NCBI RefSeq assembly: GCF_902167635.1
Contig: NZ_CABHMS010000001.1
Span: forward strand, 806,001-870,000
Length of the DNA stretch: 64,000 nt
Origin: Chitinophaga vietnamensis
GTDB taxonomy: Bacteria > Bacteroidota > Bacteroidia > Chitinophagales > Chitinophagaceae
Reading direction: 5' to 3'
The notes under the pieces were generated by a model. That model saw nothing but the letters and a program-made list of their open reading frames with translations. It was not told the DNA's origin and did no database searches. Shown piece after piece: positions 35,617-43,948 of the stretch. A program made the translations under genes and the position numbers. Within the stretch, counting starts at the first letter, position 1. The number at the start of each line of letters is the position of its first letter.

Positions 35617-36793
35617 TATCATCACACATGAAGAAGTAATAACAGATATTACGCGCTGCCTCGAAGGAACGGAAGCCGCCCTCCACAATCCTTCCTACGA
35701 AACAGGTTTACTGGGTTATGCTTTATACTACCTGTATCTGGGAAAATATACCGGCAAGGAGGAATATATGCAACAAGCTTCCCTCTATTTCGACAAAGGC
35801 ATGGCCTCCCTTGACCTGAAACATTTCAGCAAGGTATACCAAACGGATTCCCTCGATGGCCATCTGGCGCATATCGGGCGTTTTCTCATTTTCTGTAAAA
35901 AACATGCGCTGATGGATGTTGAGTCAGATGCATACCTGCAAAGCCTGGATGGTATCCTCTCCACGCTCATGAAAAGCAAAGTATCCATCAGGGATTTTGA
36001 TATCAACAGCGGCGCTATCGCATCTGGCCAATATTATCTTGCCCGGCTGAAAAGCGGCGCCAACGTGCGTGAGCAGCTTGAATACCTGGTAGAGGGCATC
36101 GCCGCATGTGCTGAAAAAGATGCGGATGGCGACTATTACTGGATCAGCCCCGCACTGTACAACCGCGTGTACCTGGGCATTTCCCACGGATCTTGCATGA
36201 TCATCTCCTTCCTTGTATCGGCTTATGAGAACGGCATCAGCAAAGAAACATGCGAAGCGGTCATCAGAAAGGCCGTCAATTTCCTGCTGAAGCAATACCG
36301 TGTAACGGAATACAAAGGCCTGTTCCCCAATTTTATAGGCGACCAGATCGATAACATGCAGTTTGCGCTTTGTTATGGAGATATCGGTGTCGGCTATACG
36401 CTGTACAGAGCTGCCAGCTACTTCGCGGATGAACGACTGGCCACCTACCGTGATCTGGTGCTGAACGATTGCCTGCTGCGATCGCGGGAAGAGAACCTCA
36501 CGCTGGATGCAGGCATCTTTTACGGCGCCGCCGGTGTAGCATCGATATTCGACAAGCTGGGCGCCCTGTCTGGCGACCCGCGTTTTGTAGAAAGGGCACG
36601 CTACTGGTACCGGCAAATACCCGGCTATGCCGTTCATGAAAATCCGTATGCCGGCTTCAAAAGCAGGCTGCTGGCGGATGATGTGGTATGGCAAGTGTCT
36701 TTCGGGTGGGGCCTCCTCGGCATCGGGGTGGCTTCAATGATCTATCTCGACCGTAGTCTGCCACCCATAGATGAATTACTCATGATTGCCTAA
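35600..36793 (+). CDS. lanC: LanC-like cyclase lacking the Cys-His zinc pair
   Basis: A 397-residue LanC-fold protein, expected to join Cys thiols to dehydroalanine or dehydrobutyrine. The alpha-toroid repeats are recognisable: ETGLLGYALYYLYL; GISHGSCMIISFL with His196; ALCYGDIGVGYTLY with Cys258, the first zinc ligand. The usual CHGxxG block that supplies the other two ligands reads IFYGAAGVASIFDKL, with Phe307-Tyr308 in place of Cys-His. The frame is intact on both sides, so it is not a frameshift. It is either a zinc-independent cyclase or a non-catalytic partner. Start codon overlaps lanB. Confidence 0.88.
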   Translation: MNTGYNIITHEEVITDITRCLEGTEAALHNPSYETGLLGYALYYLYLGKYTGKEEYMQQASLYFDKGMASLDLKHFSKVYQTDSLDGHLAHIGRFLIFCKKHALMDVESDAYLQSLDGILSTLMKSKVSIRDFDINSGAIASGQYYLARLKSGANVREQLEYLVEGIAACAEKDADGDYYWISPALYNRVYLGISHGSCMIISFLVSAYENGISKETCEAVIRKAVNFLLKQYRVTEYKGLFPNFIGDQIDNMQFALCYGDIGVGYTLYRAASYFADERLATYRDLVLNDCLLRSREENLTLDAGIFYGAAGVASIFDKLGALSGDPRFVERARYWYRQIPGYAVHENPYAGFKSRLLADDVVWQVSFGWGLLGIGVASMIYLDRSLPPIDELLMIA

Positions 36794-36811
36794 CATCAAG
36801 CACTTTCAGTT

Positions 36812-37849
36812 ATGACACTATTCAAGGAAGAAGTAAATGTGCTGGACTACCTCTCATCCGAAATTGCCAGCCTGCCTGCCTCGCTGGAGGAGTCTACATT
36901 ACAGTATGATCACAATGGGTTGATCCTTGTGCTACGGGAAAAAGAAATACTCAAAGTGTGCGGCGCCACCCCGGAGCAGAATGAACAACTTAACAACTAC
37001 GACCGCGAATTTGGCCCCGTCGTATCCAACCTCGTGAAAGAACGGGATATTGAAGCCGCATTCGAACGCTATCTGTCGATAGAGAAAAAAATAGAACAGG
37101 AGATGAACGGTAATCTCTATATCTATGCAAGACAGATGGCGCTGTCCGTGAAGTCGTTGTATTACTATAAAAAGAAGCAGTTCGACATGGCTACCGCCTT
37201 CACGATCGAATGCGTGGCGCTGAATGAATACCTTGTACGGCAAGGACTGCATACGCTTATCTTCCGCTGCCTTGAACAAAACAAGAACATTTCCCGCATC
37301 CGCTACCGCAGTGGAGATGACGAGGGCGGAAACGCTTTCCTGTTAAGACTTTTCGAGTATATGTTCAATGGTACTGATCAGGATCTCTATGGTGTGATAT
37401 TCAAAGATCCCGCCTTTTACGATCGACAGGTATATATCAGGGAAGCCTATACGTACGAAACGGTGAGAATGATCGTGGAGGATATGATAAGGATATCCGC
37501 CAAACAGTTATACCCAACGGAGAACAGCCCTTTCCCCTGGTTCCTGCAACTGGAATTTGAAGTGAACACGCTTGATCGCCAGATCATCTACAACTGGATG
37601 TATGTGAACCGCCAGCTTTGGGAAAACAATTACACACACTACTTCGAATCATTGATAGAATTTCTGAAAGAGCCTGTCAGCCAGCTGTACGACGTGCTTA
37701 AGCTGCATTTAATGATGGGCGCCGCTCGCGTTGTCAGGGAAAGCGAGTACAAAGGGAAGGACAAGATACTGGATGAGATCAAAACATATATCCAAACAAA
37801 ATTGACAGGCTATCAAACACTCAGAGCCAGAATTATTGATAACATTTGA
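36812..37849 (+). CDS. unrecognised 345-aa protein of the lanthipeptide operon
   Basis: I do not recognise this protein. It has no signal peptide, no membrane helix and few cysteines (Cys in LKVCGA, IECVAL, FRCLEQ), so it is probably cytoplasmic. It is acidic to neutral and mainly helical, with a tyrosine-rich middle (YARQMALSVKSLYYYKKKQF) that resembles TPR-type helices, and an aromatic C-terminal half. It sits 18 nt after lanC and 11 nt before the exporter, in the same direction, so it belongs to the operon. It could be a scaffold for LanB/LanC, an immunity protein or a second modifying enzyme. Nothing in the sequence chooses between these. Confidence 0.8.
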   Translation: MTLFKEEVNVLDYLSSEIASLPASLEESTLQYDHNGLILVLREKEILKVCGATPEQNEQLNNYDREFGPVVSNLVKERDIEAAFERYLSIEKKIEQEMNGNLYIYARQMALSVKSLYYYKKKQFDMATAFTIECVALNEYLVRQGLHTLIFRCLEQNKNISRIRYRSGDDEGGNAFLLRLFEYMFNGTDQDLYGVIFKDPAFYDRQVYIREAYTYETVRMIVEDMIRISAKQLYPTENSPFPWFLQLEFEVNTLDRQIIYNWMYVNRQLWENNYTHYFESLIEFLKEPVSQLYDVLKLHLMMGAARVVRESEYKGKDKILDEIKTYIQTKLTGYQTLRARIIDNI

Positions 37850-37860
37850 TATGTGTGACC

Positions 37861-40092
37861 ATGTTTAAAAGTGCTATAAATTTTGTTTTCCAGACCAATC
37901 AGATGGATTGTGGGCCTGCATGCCTCGCCATGGTGTCTTCCTACTATGGCAGATCCTATGATATGGATTATCTCCGGAAACATTCCTACATCACCCGCAA
38001 AGGCGTGTCGCTGCTGGGTATTAAAGAAGCGGCGGAACAGATTGGCCTGCATGTGTTTCCAGGTAAACTGAACCTCGCCGACCTGGTTAGCAAAAAGCTG
38101 CCACTGCCCGCGATCCTGCACTGGAACAAGAATCACTTCGTAGTGCTGGTGAAAATATCAAAGCACATTTTTACCGGCAAGCACATCTTCCGGATTGCCG
38201 ACCCCGCTCATGGTATGATATCTCTGTCGCAGGAGAAGTTCGAGAAATATTGGATATCCGCCGAAGATAAAGGAGTAGCACTCTTCCTCACCCCCACAGA
38301 AGAATTTTACAGGAAAGAGCCGCCAGTAAAGGAGCGCGTGGGATTGAAGCACCTTTATCGTTATCTCCTGCCGCATAAGCGTTCCATGATCCTGCTGCTA
38401 TCGTTACTGTTTACCGGCTCCTGTTTATCGTTTGCGTTTCCATTTCTTACGCAACAGCTGATCGACAGAGGCATTACAGCGAAAGATATGCATTACATCA
38501 CGCTGGTGCTATTGGCGCAACTCAGCCTTTTTGCGGGTAATATTACTATAGAGATGTTCCGCAACTGGATCGTATTGATCGTAGGAACAAAAGTGAATAT
38601 TCAGATCATCTCCGACTTTCTGCGCAAGCTCCTGCGCCTGCCGATCAAATTTTTCGACTCCCGCCTTATGGGCGATTTCACCCAGCGTATTGCAGACCAC
38701 GAGCGGATAGAGCAGTTCCTTACCTCTCAGAGCCTGCCAGTACTGTTTTCCATGATCACCTTTTCTGTATACTTTGGTGTGCTCTGGTATTACAATGTAA
38801 AAATATTATTGGTATATCTCGGCCTTAGCGTGATCGCCATCTTATGGTCACTCTTCTGGATGCGGAAACGCAAGCTGTTGGATTATCTCCGCTTCCAGCA
38901 ACGCAGTGAAACACAGGAAGCTATTTTTGAGATCATGAGAGGCGTATCCGAACTGAAGCTGAATATGTTTGAAGACTACAAACGCGCAGAGTGGGAGAAG
39001 ATACAGCAAAAACTGTTTGCCGTAAATGTGCGTTCCCTGAAGTTAAACCAGGCACAGGTTACCGGCTTTGAGCTGCTCAACCAGGTGAAGAATATCCTGG
39101 TCACATTTATGGCTGCTTCATTGGTAGTAAAAGGCCATCTCACACTTGGTGTATTGTTGAGCGTGTCCTACATTATTGGACAAATGAACGCCCCCATCAG
39201 CCAGCTGATGGGCTTCTTCCGCTATTTGCAGGATGCAAGACTGAGCCTTGAAAGATTAAATGAAATCCAGCATCACCCTGAAGAAGAGGCCTCCACAGCG
39301 GGCATTGACCCGCAGACCTTGCAGGAATTGGAAAATGCAGGTAACAACGACAATCTTCATTTCCGCTTACGTAATATGGCCTTTCAGTATGAAGGTCCCC
39401 GCTCGCCATTTGTGCTGAAAGGGATCAACATGTCTATCCGTCAGGGGAAAGTTACTGCCATTGTGGGTTCCAGCGGAAGCGGCAAAACAACCATGATGAA
39501 ATTGCTGCTCAAATTTTATGAACCGGTAACCGGAGAGATACTGCTTGGTAATAACAACCTGGCTAATGTACCGCACCTGTGGCTCAGGCAACATAGCGGT
39601 GTAGTGATGCAGGATGGATTTATTTTCGGTGATACCATAGAGCGTAATATTGTTTGTGGAGATGAACACATCAACCGTGAACGCCTGCAACAAGCCATCC
39701 GGATCGCTAATATCGAAGGCTTCATTCACAGCCTGCCATTGGGCCTGCATACCAAAATTGGTTCTTCCGGTAACGATATTTCCGGTGGCCAGCGGCAACG
39801 TATCCTGATCGCCCGCGCAGTATACCGGAACCCGCAGTTCCTTTTCTTCGATGAGGCCACATCCGCCCTGGATGCAGAGAATGAAAAGATCATCCACGAT
39901 CGCCTGCAGGCTTTCTTCAAAGGCAGAACAGTGGTGATCATCGCGCACCGCTTGTCTACCGTGAAGAATGCAGACCAGATCATCGTACTCAAAGATGGCG
40001 AGATCGTGGAGAAAGGCACACACCAGGAATTGGTGTCAAATAAATTTGAATATTATAACCTGGTCAAAAATCAGCTGGAATTGGGAAGCTAG
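37861..40092 (+). CDS. lanT: C39-peptidase ABC exporter of the lanthipeptides
   Basis: A 743-residue bifunctional protein that cuts double-glycine leaders and exports the peptide across the inner membrane. The N-terminal C39 peptidase has Gln11, catalytic Cys17 (QMDCGPACLAM), His92 (NHFVVLV) and Asp114 (ADPAHG). Six transmembrane helices span about 165-450. The ATPase has Walker A GSSGSGKT (536-543), signature ISGGQRQR, Walker B FLFFDEATSALD and switch His in IAHRLS. The ATG at 37861 is used because the longer frame opens with a TTG inside the previous gene. Fits the VVGG/IVGG leaders of the four precursors. Confidence 0.95.
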   Translation: MFKSAINFVFQTNQMDCGPACLAMVSSYYGRSYDMDYLRKHSYITRKGVSLLGIKEAAEQIGLHVFPGKLNLADLVSKKLPLPAILHWNKNHFVVLVKISKHIFTGKHIFRIADPAHGMISLSQEKFEKYWISAEDKGVALFLTPTEEFYRKEPPVKERVGLKHLYRYLLPHKRSMILLLSLLFTGSCLSFAFPFLTQQLIDRGITAKDMHYITLVLLAQLSLFAGNITIEMFRNWIVLIVGTKVNIQIISDFLRKLLRLPIKFFDSRLMGDFTQRIADHERIEQFLTSQSLPVLFSMITFSVYFGVLWYYNVKILLVYLGLSVIAILWSLFWMRKRKLLDYLRFQQRSETQEAIFEIMRGVSELKLNMFEDYKRAEWEKIQQKLFAVNVRSLKLNQAQVTGFELLNQVKNILVTFMAASLVVKGHLTLGVLLSVSYIIGQMNAPISQLMGFFRYLQDARLSLERLNEIQHHPEEEASTAGIDPQTLQELENAGNNDNLHFRLRNMAFQYEGPRSPFVLKGINMSIRQGKVTAIVGSSGSGKTTMMKLLLKFYEPVTGEILLGNNNLANVPHLWLRQHSGVVMQDGFIFGDTIERNIVCGDEHINRERLQQAIRIANIEGFIHSLPLGLHTKIGSSGNDISGGQRQRILIARAVYRNPQFLFFDEATSALDAENEKIIHDRLQAFFKGRTVVIIAHRLSTVKNADQIIVLKDGEIVEKGTHQELVSNKFEYYNLVKNQLELGS

Positions 40093-40097
40093 AGAAG

Positions 40098-40105
40098 TAC
40101 CTTTG
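40098..40105 (+). promoter_or_regulatory. -7 promoter element
   Basis: TACCTTTG fits TAnnTTTG and lies 14 nt before the GTG start of the next gene, so the transcript would be leaderless or nearly so and separate from the lanthipeptide operon. Confidence 0.55.
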
Positions 40106-40119
40106 CCTAAAACAAAGGC

Positions 40120-40737
40120 GTGACTGAAGAAGAAAAATATTTAACAGCGTTCAAAGAAAAGATACGCACCTATTATCCATTGTCGGATAAGGCTTTTCAG
40201 CTGATCAACGATATTATCAGCTTCCATCAGCTGAGCAAAGGAACGATGCTGTTAAAGACCGGGCAGGTATCCAGGCATCTTTACTTCGTTTGCAAAGGCG
40301 CTGTGGTGGCCTATTTTGTGGACAACGAAGGAAATACTTACAACAAAAGCATCTTCCTGGAAAATCAGTTTGCCGGATCAACTGTTTCCGCACTGCTGCA
40401 AGCGCCTTCCGATTTCACCTTGCAGGCGATCGAAGATACCACCCTCATCAGGATAGCGTATAGTACATACAAAGCGCTCATCGACAAGAACGATGAGCTT
40501 AAAAGATTTTATATTAAATATCTCGAGAAGAACTGGATCATAGATAAAGAACAACGCGAGATTTCTTTGGTGATGGAGAATGCTACCACCCGCTATCTCA
40601 AGCTGCTGGCCACTTACCCCGATATAGATAAAAGGATACCTTTGCAGCACCTTGCCTCCAACCTGGGGATCACGCCCACACAGTTAAGCCGTATCAGGAG
40701 AGACTTGAAGAAAAAAGACGGCAATCAACATATGTAA
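40120..40737 (+). CDS. Crp/Fnr family transcriptional regulator
   Basis: A 205-residue protein starting at a GTG. The cyclic-nucleotide-binding fold (GTMLLKTGQVSRHLYFVCKG; AGSTVSALLQ) precedes a C-terminal helix-turn-helix (IPLQHLASNLGITPTQLSRI). There are no N-terminal Fnr cysteines. Bacteroidota Crp-like proteins of this type often lack the cAMP-binding residues, and here the usual RSA phosphate-binding motif is not seen. It stands between the exporter gene and a dienelactone hydrolase gene, which it probably controls; regulation of the lanthipeptide genes is possible but unsupported. Confidence 0.88.
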   Translation: MTEEEKYLTAFKEKIRTYYPLSDKAFQLINDIISFHQLSKGTMLLKTGQVSRHLYFVCKGAVVAYFVDNEGNTYNKSIFLENQFAGSTVSALLQAPSDFTLQAIEDTTLIRIAYSTYKALIDKNDELKRFYIKYLEKNWIIDKEQREISLVMENATTRYLKLLATYPDIDKRIPLQHLASNLGITPTQLSRIRRDLKKKDGNQHM

Positions 40738-40760
40738 AGTGAGAAGCGAATTCCTCCGGC

Positions 40761-40768
40761 TACATTTG
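40761..40768 (+). promoter_or_regulatory. -7 promoter element
   Basis: TACATTTG fits TAnnTTTG. The transcript would start near 40775, so the ATG at 40773 cannot be used and the ATG at 40791 is the better start. Confidence 0.55.
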
Positions 40769-40790
40769 TGAAATGGAAAAACACATCACT

Positions 40791-41681
40791 ATGAATAAAC
40801 TCGATAAAGAGCATATTGATCCGAAGGTATTTGAACTGTACAACGATTATGCGCACCATCGCCTGAGCAAAGAAGATTTTACGGAGAGATTATCCGCTTA
40901 TGCTGTCAATGGCTGGACGGTGGCCTCCCTCATCGCCTTCCTTACGCCGGATTACAAAGATGCCATACAGATCCGGCCGGATGATCCCCGGATCGCGACT
41001 ACCTACATCAGCTATCCATCACCGAAAGGAGGCGGCGTCATCAAAGCCTTGCTGTGCCTGCCTGCGGGCCGCCAGGGGAAACTGCCGGGCATCGTGGTGG
41101 TGCATGAAAACAGAGGCCTGAACCCGCACATCGAAGATGTAGCAAGGCGTGTAGCGCTCGCAGGGTTTGTAAGCCTGGCCCCGGATGCGTTGAGCCCTCT
41201 CGGCGGTTATCCTGGCAACGACGATGATGGGCGCACCTTACACAGCCAAAGGAAACCGGAAGATATGCTGGAGGATTTCATCGCGGCTTTTGAATACCTG
41301 AGATCGTCGGAGCAATGCAATGGAAATATAGGCGTGGTGGGCTTTTGCTTCGGCGGCTGGATCTCTAATATGATGGCGGCAAGAGTGCCTGAACTGCTCG
41401 CCGCAGTGCCTTTCTACGGCGCACAGGCGCCGCTGGCAGAAGTGCCTGCCATCAAAGCGGCGCTACAGCTGCACTATGCGGAAACAGATGCCAGCATCAA
41501 CAGCGGCTGGGAGGCCTATGAAAAAGCGTTGAGAGATAACGGTAAGGACTATACGGTATTTCATTATGCCGGCACGCACCATGGTTTCCATAATGATACC
41601 ACACCTCGCTACAACAAGGCAGCTGCGGAATTGGCCTGGCGTCGAACGCTTGATTTCTTTAGAGAGAAGTTAGGAAAATAA
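40791..41681 (+). CDS. dienelactone hydrolase family protein
   Basis: A 296-residue cytoplasmic alpha/beta hydrolase. The nucleophile elbow GFCFGG carries the Cys typical of dienelactone hydrolases; the acid is in YAETDASINSG, and the base His in GTHHGFHND. The start chosen is MNKLDKEHIDPKVF, from the promoter position. A segment CLPAGRQG near residue 88 looks like an inserted palindromic repeat. The natural substrate is unknown; the family opens lactone or ester rings. Confidence 0.88.
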   Translation: MNKLDKEHIDPKVFELYNDYAHHRLSKEDFTERLSAYAVNGWTVASLIAFLTPDYKDAIQIRPDDPRIATTYISYPSPKGGGVIKALLCLPAGRQGKLPGIVVVHENRGLNPHIEDVARRVALAGFVSLAPDALSPLGGYPGNDDDGRTLHSQRKPEDMLEDFIAAFEYLRSSEQCNGNIGVVGFCFGGWISNMMAARVPELLAAVPFYGAQAPLAEVPAIKAALQLHYAETDASINSGWEAYEKALRDNGKDYTVFHYAGTHHGFHNDTTPRYNKAAAELAWRRTLDFFREKLGK

Positions 41682-41759
41682 GTTAGTCCTCGTTCGCTAT
41701 TGGATTTACAGTTAAAGTGGCTATTTTATCTGGTAAAGTTACAAACTCGAAAAAAAAAG

Positions 41760-41784
41760 AAAACCCGCGACTAGCGCGGGTTTT
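41760..41784 (-). terminator. terminator of tRNA-Asp, copy 2
   Basis: The 10-bp stem AAAACCCGCG/CGCGGGTTTT with loop ACTAG is the same as at 8536 and lies 12 nt past the tRNA end on the minus strand. It can also end the convergent hydrolase transcript. Confidence 0.8.
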
Positions 41785-41796
41785 AAGAGTTATTTG

Positions 41797-41870
41797 CGGA
41801 CCAGACGGGACTCGAACCCGCGACCTCCGCCGTGACAGGGCGGCATTCTAACCAACTGAACTACTGATCC
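41797..41870 (-). tRNA. tRNA-Asp (GTC), copy 2
   Basis: Identical base for base to the tRNA at 8572-8645, including the acceptor stem, GTC anticodon and T loop. CCA is not encoded. Confidence 0.95.
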
Positions 41871-41943
41871 TTCCAAAAAATATAACTAAGAACTTACTAT
41901 CTTTTTGTATTCCAATCCGTTGTACTCTTCCGTTTTGGGATTG

Positions 41944-41976
41944 CAAAGATAGTAACAAAGTTTGCAATTAAGCAAA
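41944..41976 (-). promoter_or_regulatory. promoter of tRNA-Asp, copy 2
   Basis: On the minus strand TTTG (41976-41973), 21 nt and TATCTTTG (41951-41944) fit the Bacteroidota consensus. The tRNA follows 74 nt after the -7 element, a longer leader than copy 1 has. Confidence 0.65.
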
Positions 41977-42039
41977 TCTTTTTTAAAAAAATTTTTCAGC
42001 ACTATCTTTACACCGTTCTTTAACCAATTTATTCAATTT

Positions 42040-42993
42040 ATGCAATTCCTGGATTTCGAAAAACCTATCGCGGATTTATATGAACAGCTGACCAAGCTGA
42101 AGGAAAATGGGGAAAAGTCCGGCGTAGATGTTTCTGCCACCGTTAACGAGTATGAGCAAAAGATCGCCACTACACGGCAGGAGATCTACGACCACCTCAC
42201 TGCCTGGCAGCGCGTGCAGCTGAGCCGTCATCCTGATAGGCCCTATACCCTGGCATATATCGAAAAGATGTGTACCAACTTTGTGGAACTGCATGGCGAC
42301 CGGAATGTAAAAGACGACAAAGCCATGGTAGGCGGATTTGCTGACCTGGACGGAGAAACAGTGATGTTCATCGGCCAGCAGAAAGGCGTGAACACCAAAA
42401 TGCGCCAGCTCAGGAACTTTGGTATGGCCAACCCTGAAGGCTACCGCAAAGCTCTCCGCCTCATGAAGCTCGCAGAAAGATTCAATAAACCGATCGTTAC
42501 GCTCATCGACACGCCCGGAGCCTATCCCGGCCTCGAAGCTGAAGAACGCGGCCAGGCCGAAGCCATCGCCCGCAACCTCTTCGAAATGGTGAAACTCCGC
42601 GTGCCCGTGATCTGCATCATCATCGGCGAAGGCGCTTCCGGCGGTGCGCTCGGCATCGGCATCGGCGACAGGGTATTCATGCTCGAAAACAGCTGGTATA
42701 CCGTGATCTCCCCCGAAAACTGCTCCACCATCCTCTGGCGCAGCTGGAACTTCAAAGAAAAAGCCGCTGAAGAATTGAAACTTACTTCCGACTATATGAG
42801 CCAGTTCGGCCTGGTAGACGGGATCGTGCGCGAACCACTCGGCGGCGCCCACGTAAATCCCGATGAAATGGCCACCATCCTCAAAAAACGGATCAAAGAA
42901 ACACTCGCGGAATTAAAGAAGATCGATCCCGATACCCGCATCGAACAACGTATCGATAAATTTTCCCGCATGGGCTTTTACGAGGAACACTAA
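42040..42993 (+). CDS. accA: acetyl-CoA carboxylase carboxyltransferase subunit alpha
   Basis: A 317-residue subunit that, with AccD, transfers the carboxyl group from carboxybiotin to acetyl-CoA, the first step of fatty acid synthesis. The start [16 protein letters not shown] is the normal N-terminus; the longer frame upstream reads through an AT-rich leader. Family motifs are [14 protein letters not shown], [14 protein letters not shown], [35 protein letters not shown] and [14 protein letters not shown]. accD is not in the window. A terminator and dapA follow. Confidence 0.97.
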   Translation: MQFLDFEKPIADLYEQLTKLKENGEKSGVDVSATVNEYEQKIATTRQEIYDHLTAWQRVQLSRHPDRPYTLAYIEKMCTNFVELHGDRNVKDDKAMVGGFADLDGETVMFIGQQKGVNTKMRQLRNFGMANPEGYRKALRLMKLAERFNKPIVTLIDTPGAYPGLEAEERGQAEAIARNLFEMVKLRVPVICIIIGEGASGGALGIGIGDRVFMLENSWYTVISPENCSTILWRSWNFKEKAAEELKLTSDYMSQFGLVDGIVREPLGGAHVNPDEMATILKKRIKETLAELKKIDPDTRIEQRIDKFSRMGFYEEH

Positions 42994-43017
42994 AAAACTA
43001 TTTAGAAATCACGATAA

Positions 43018-43052
43018 AAAATTAGAATTTCGGCCTTCGAAATTCTAATTTT
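43018..43052 (+). terminator. intrinsic terminator after accA
   Basis: A perfect 15-bp stem (43018-43032 with 43038-43052) with loop GCCTT, then ATTTTTTC. Confidence 0.85.
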
Positions 43053-43072
43053 ATTTTTTCGTAACTACAATC

Positions 43073-43948
43073 ATGGAACAACTAAAAGGCACCGGGGTGG
43101 CATTGGTTACACCCTTTAAAGCAGATGAAAGCATAGACTGGAATGCTTTGGAAAAGCTGATCAATTATGTGATTGATGGCGGTGTGAATTACGTTGTAGC
43201 CCTCGGCACAACTGGTGAAACACCTACTCTCTCTGCAGATGAAAAGCTGGATTTGATGAAATTCACTTTCGAAAAGGTGTCGAAGCGGGTGCCCGTAGTT
43301 GTGGGCATCGGCGATTACAATACCAGGGACGTCGTAAAACGACTGGAAAAATGTCCGCTCGACGAAGCAGCGGCCATCCTCAGCGTAGCGCCCTATTACA
43401 GCAAACCCACACAGGAAGGCATCTTCCAGCATTATAAGACCATTGCTGCGGCTTCCCCGAAGCCCATCATCCTCTACAACGTGCCCGCACGTACCGGCCG
43501 TAATATGACCGCCGAAACCACGCTGCGCCTCGCGCACGAAGTAGAGAACATCATCGCCATGAAAGAAGCCTCCGGCGATATGATGCAGTGCATGCAGATC
43601 ATCCGCGACAAACCTAAAGACTTCCTCGTGGTAAGCGGCGACGATGCGCTGGCGCTCGCCCAGGTAGCCTGTGGCATGGATGGCCTCATCTCCGTAGCTG
43701 CCAACTACTTCGCGACAGATATCTCCGCCATGATCCAGGCCGCCCTGATGAACGATATGCCCGCCGCACGCGCGCTCAATAACAAGCTGCTGGAAGGATA
43801 TGAGCTGATGTTCGCAGAAAACAATCCTGCCGGCATCAAAGCATTCCTGAGCCATGCCGGCATCGTCGAAAATCAATTCCGCCTGCCCGTAATACCCGCA
43901 ACAGACACGCTCTACGGCCAGATTGGCGACTACTTGAAACGCTACTAA
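43073..43948 (+). CDS. dapA: 4-hydroxy-tetrahydrodipicolinate synthase
   Basis: A 291-residue enzyme that condenses pyruvate with aspartate semialdehyde, the entry to lysine and diaminopimelate. Visible features are GTGVALVTPFKADESID, the GTTGETPTLS phosphate-type loop, the catalytic Tyr in ILYNVPARTGRN, the Schiff-base Lys in IIAMKEASGD and VSGDDALALAQVACGMDGLI. Length and start are standard. It converges on RNase Z through the large repeat at 43949. Confidence 0.97.
   Translation: MEQLKGTGVALVTPFKADESIDWNALEKLINYVIDGGVNYVVALGTTGETPTLSADEKLDLMKFTFEKVSKRVPVVVGIGDYNTRDVVKRLEKCPLDEAAAILSVAPYYSKPTQEGIFQHYKTIAAASPKPIILYNVPARTGRNMTAETTLRLAHEVENIIAMKEASGDMMQCMQIIRDKPKDFLVVSGDDALALAQVACGMDGLISVAANYFATDISAMIQAALMNDMPAARALNNKLLEGYELMFAENNPAGIKAFLSHAGIVENQFRLPVIPATDTLYGQIGDYLKRY

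Noticed and set aside
8572-41870. A genomic island bounded by tRNA-Asp attachment sites
   Set aside because: The interval holds core genes (lpdA, DUF2911, siroheme synthesis) and no integrase, and both tRNAs are complete with promoter and terminator; duplication explains it better.
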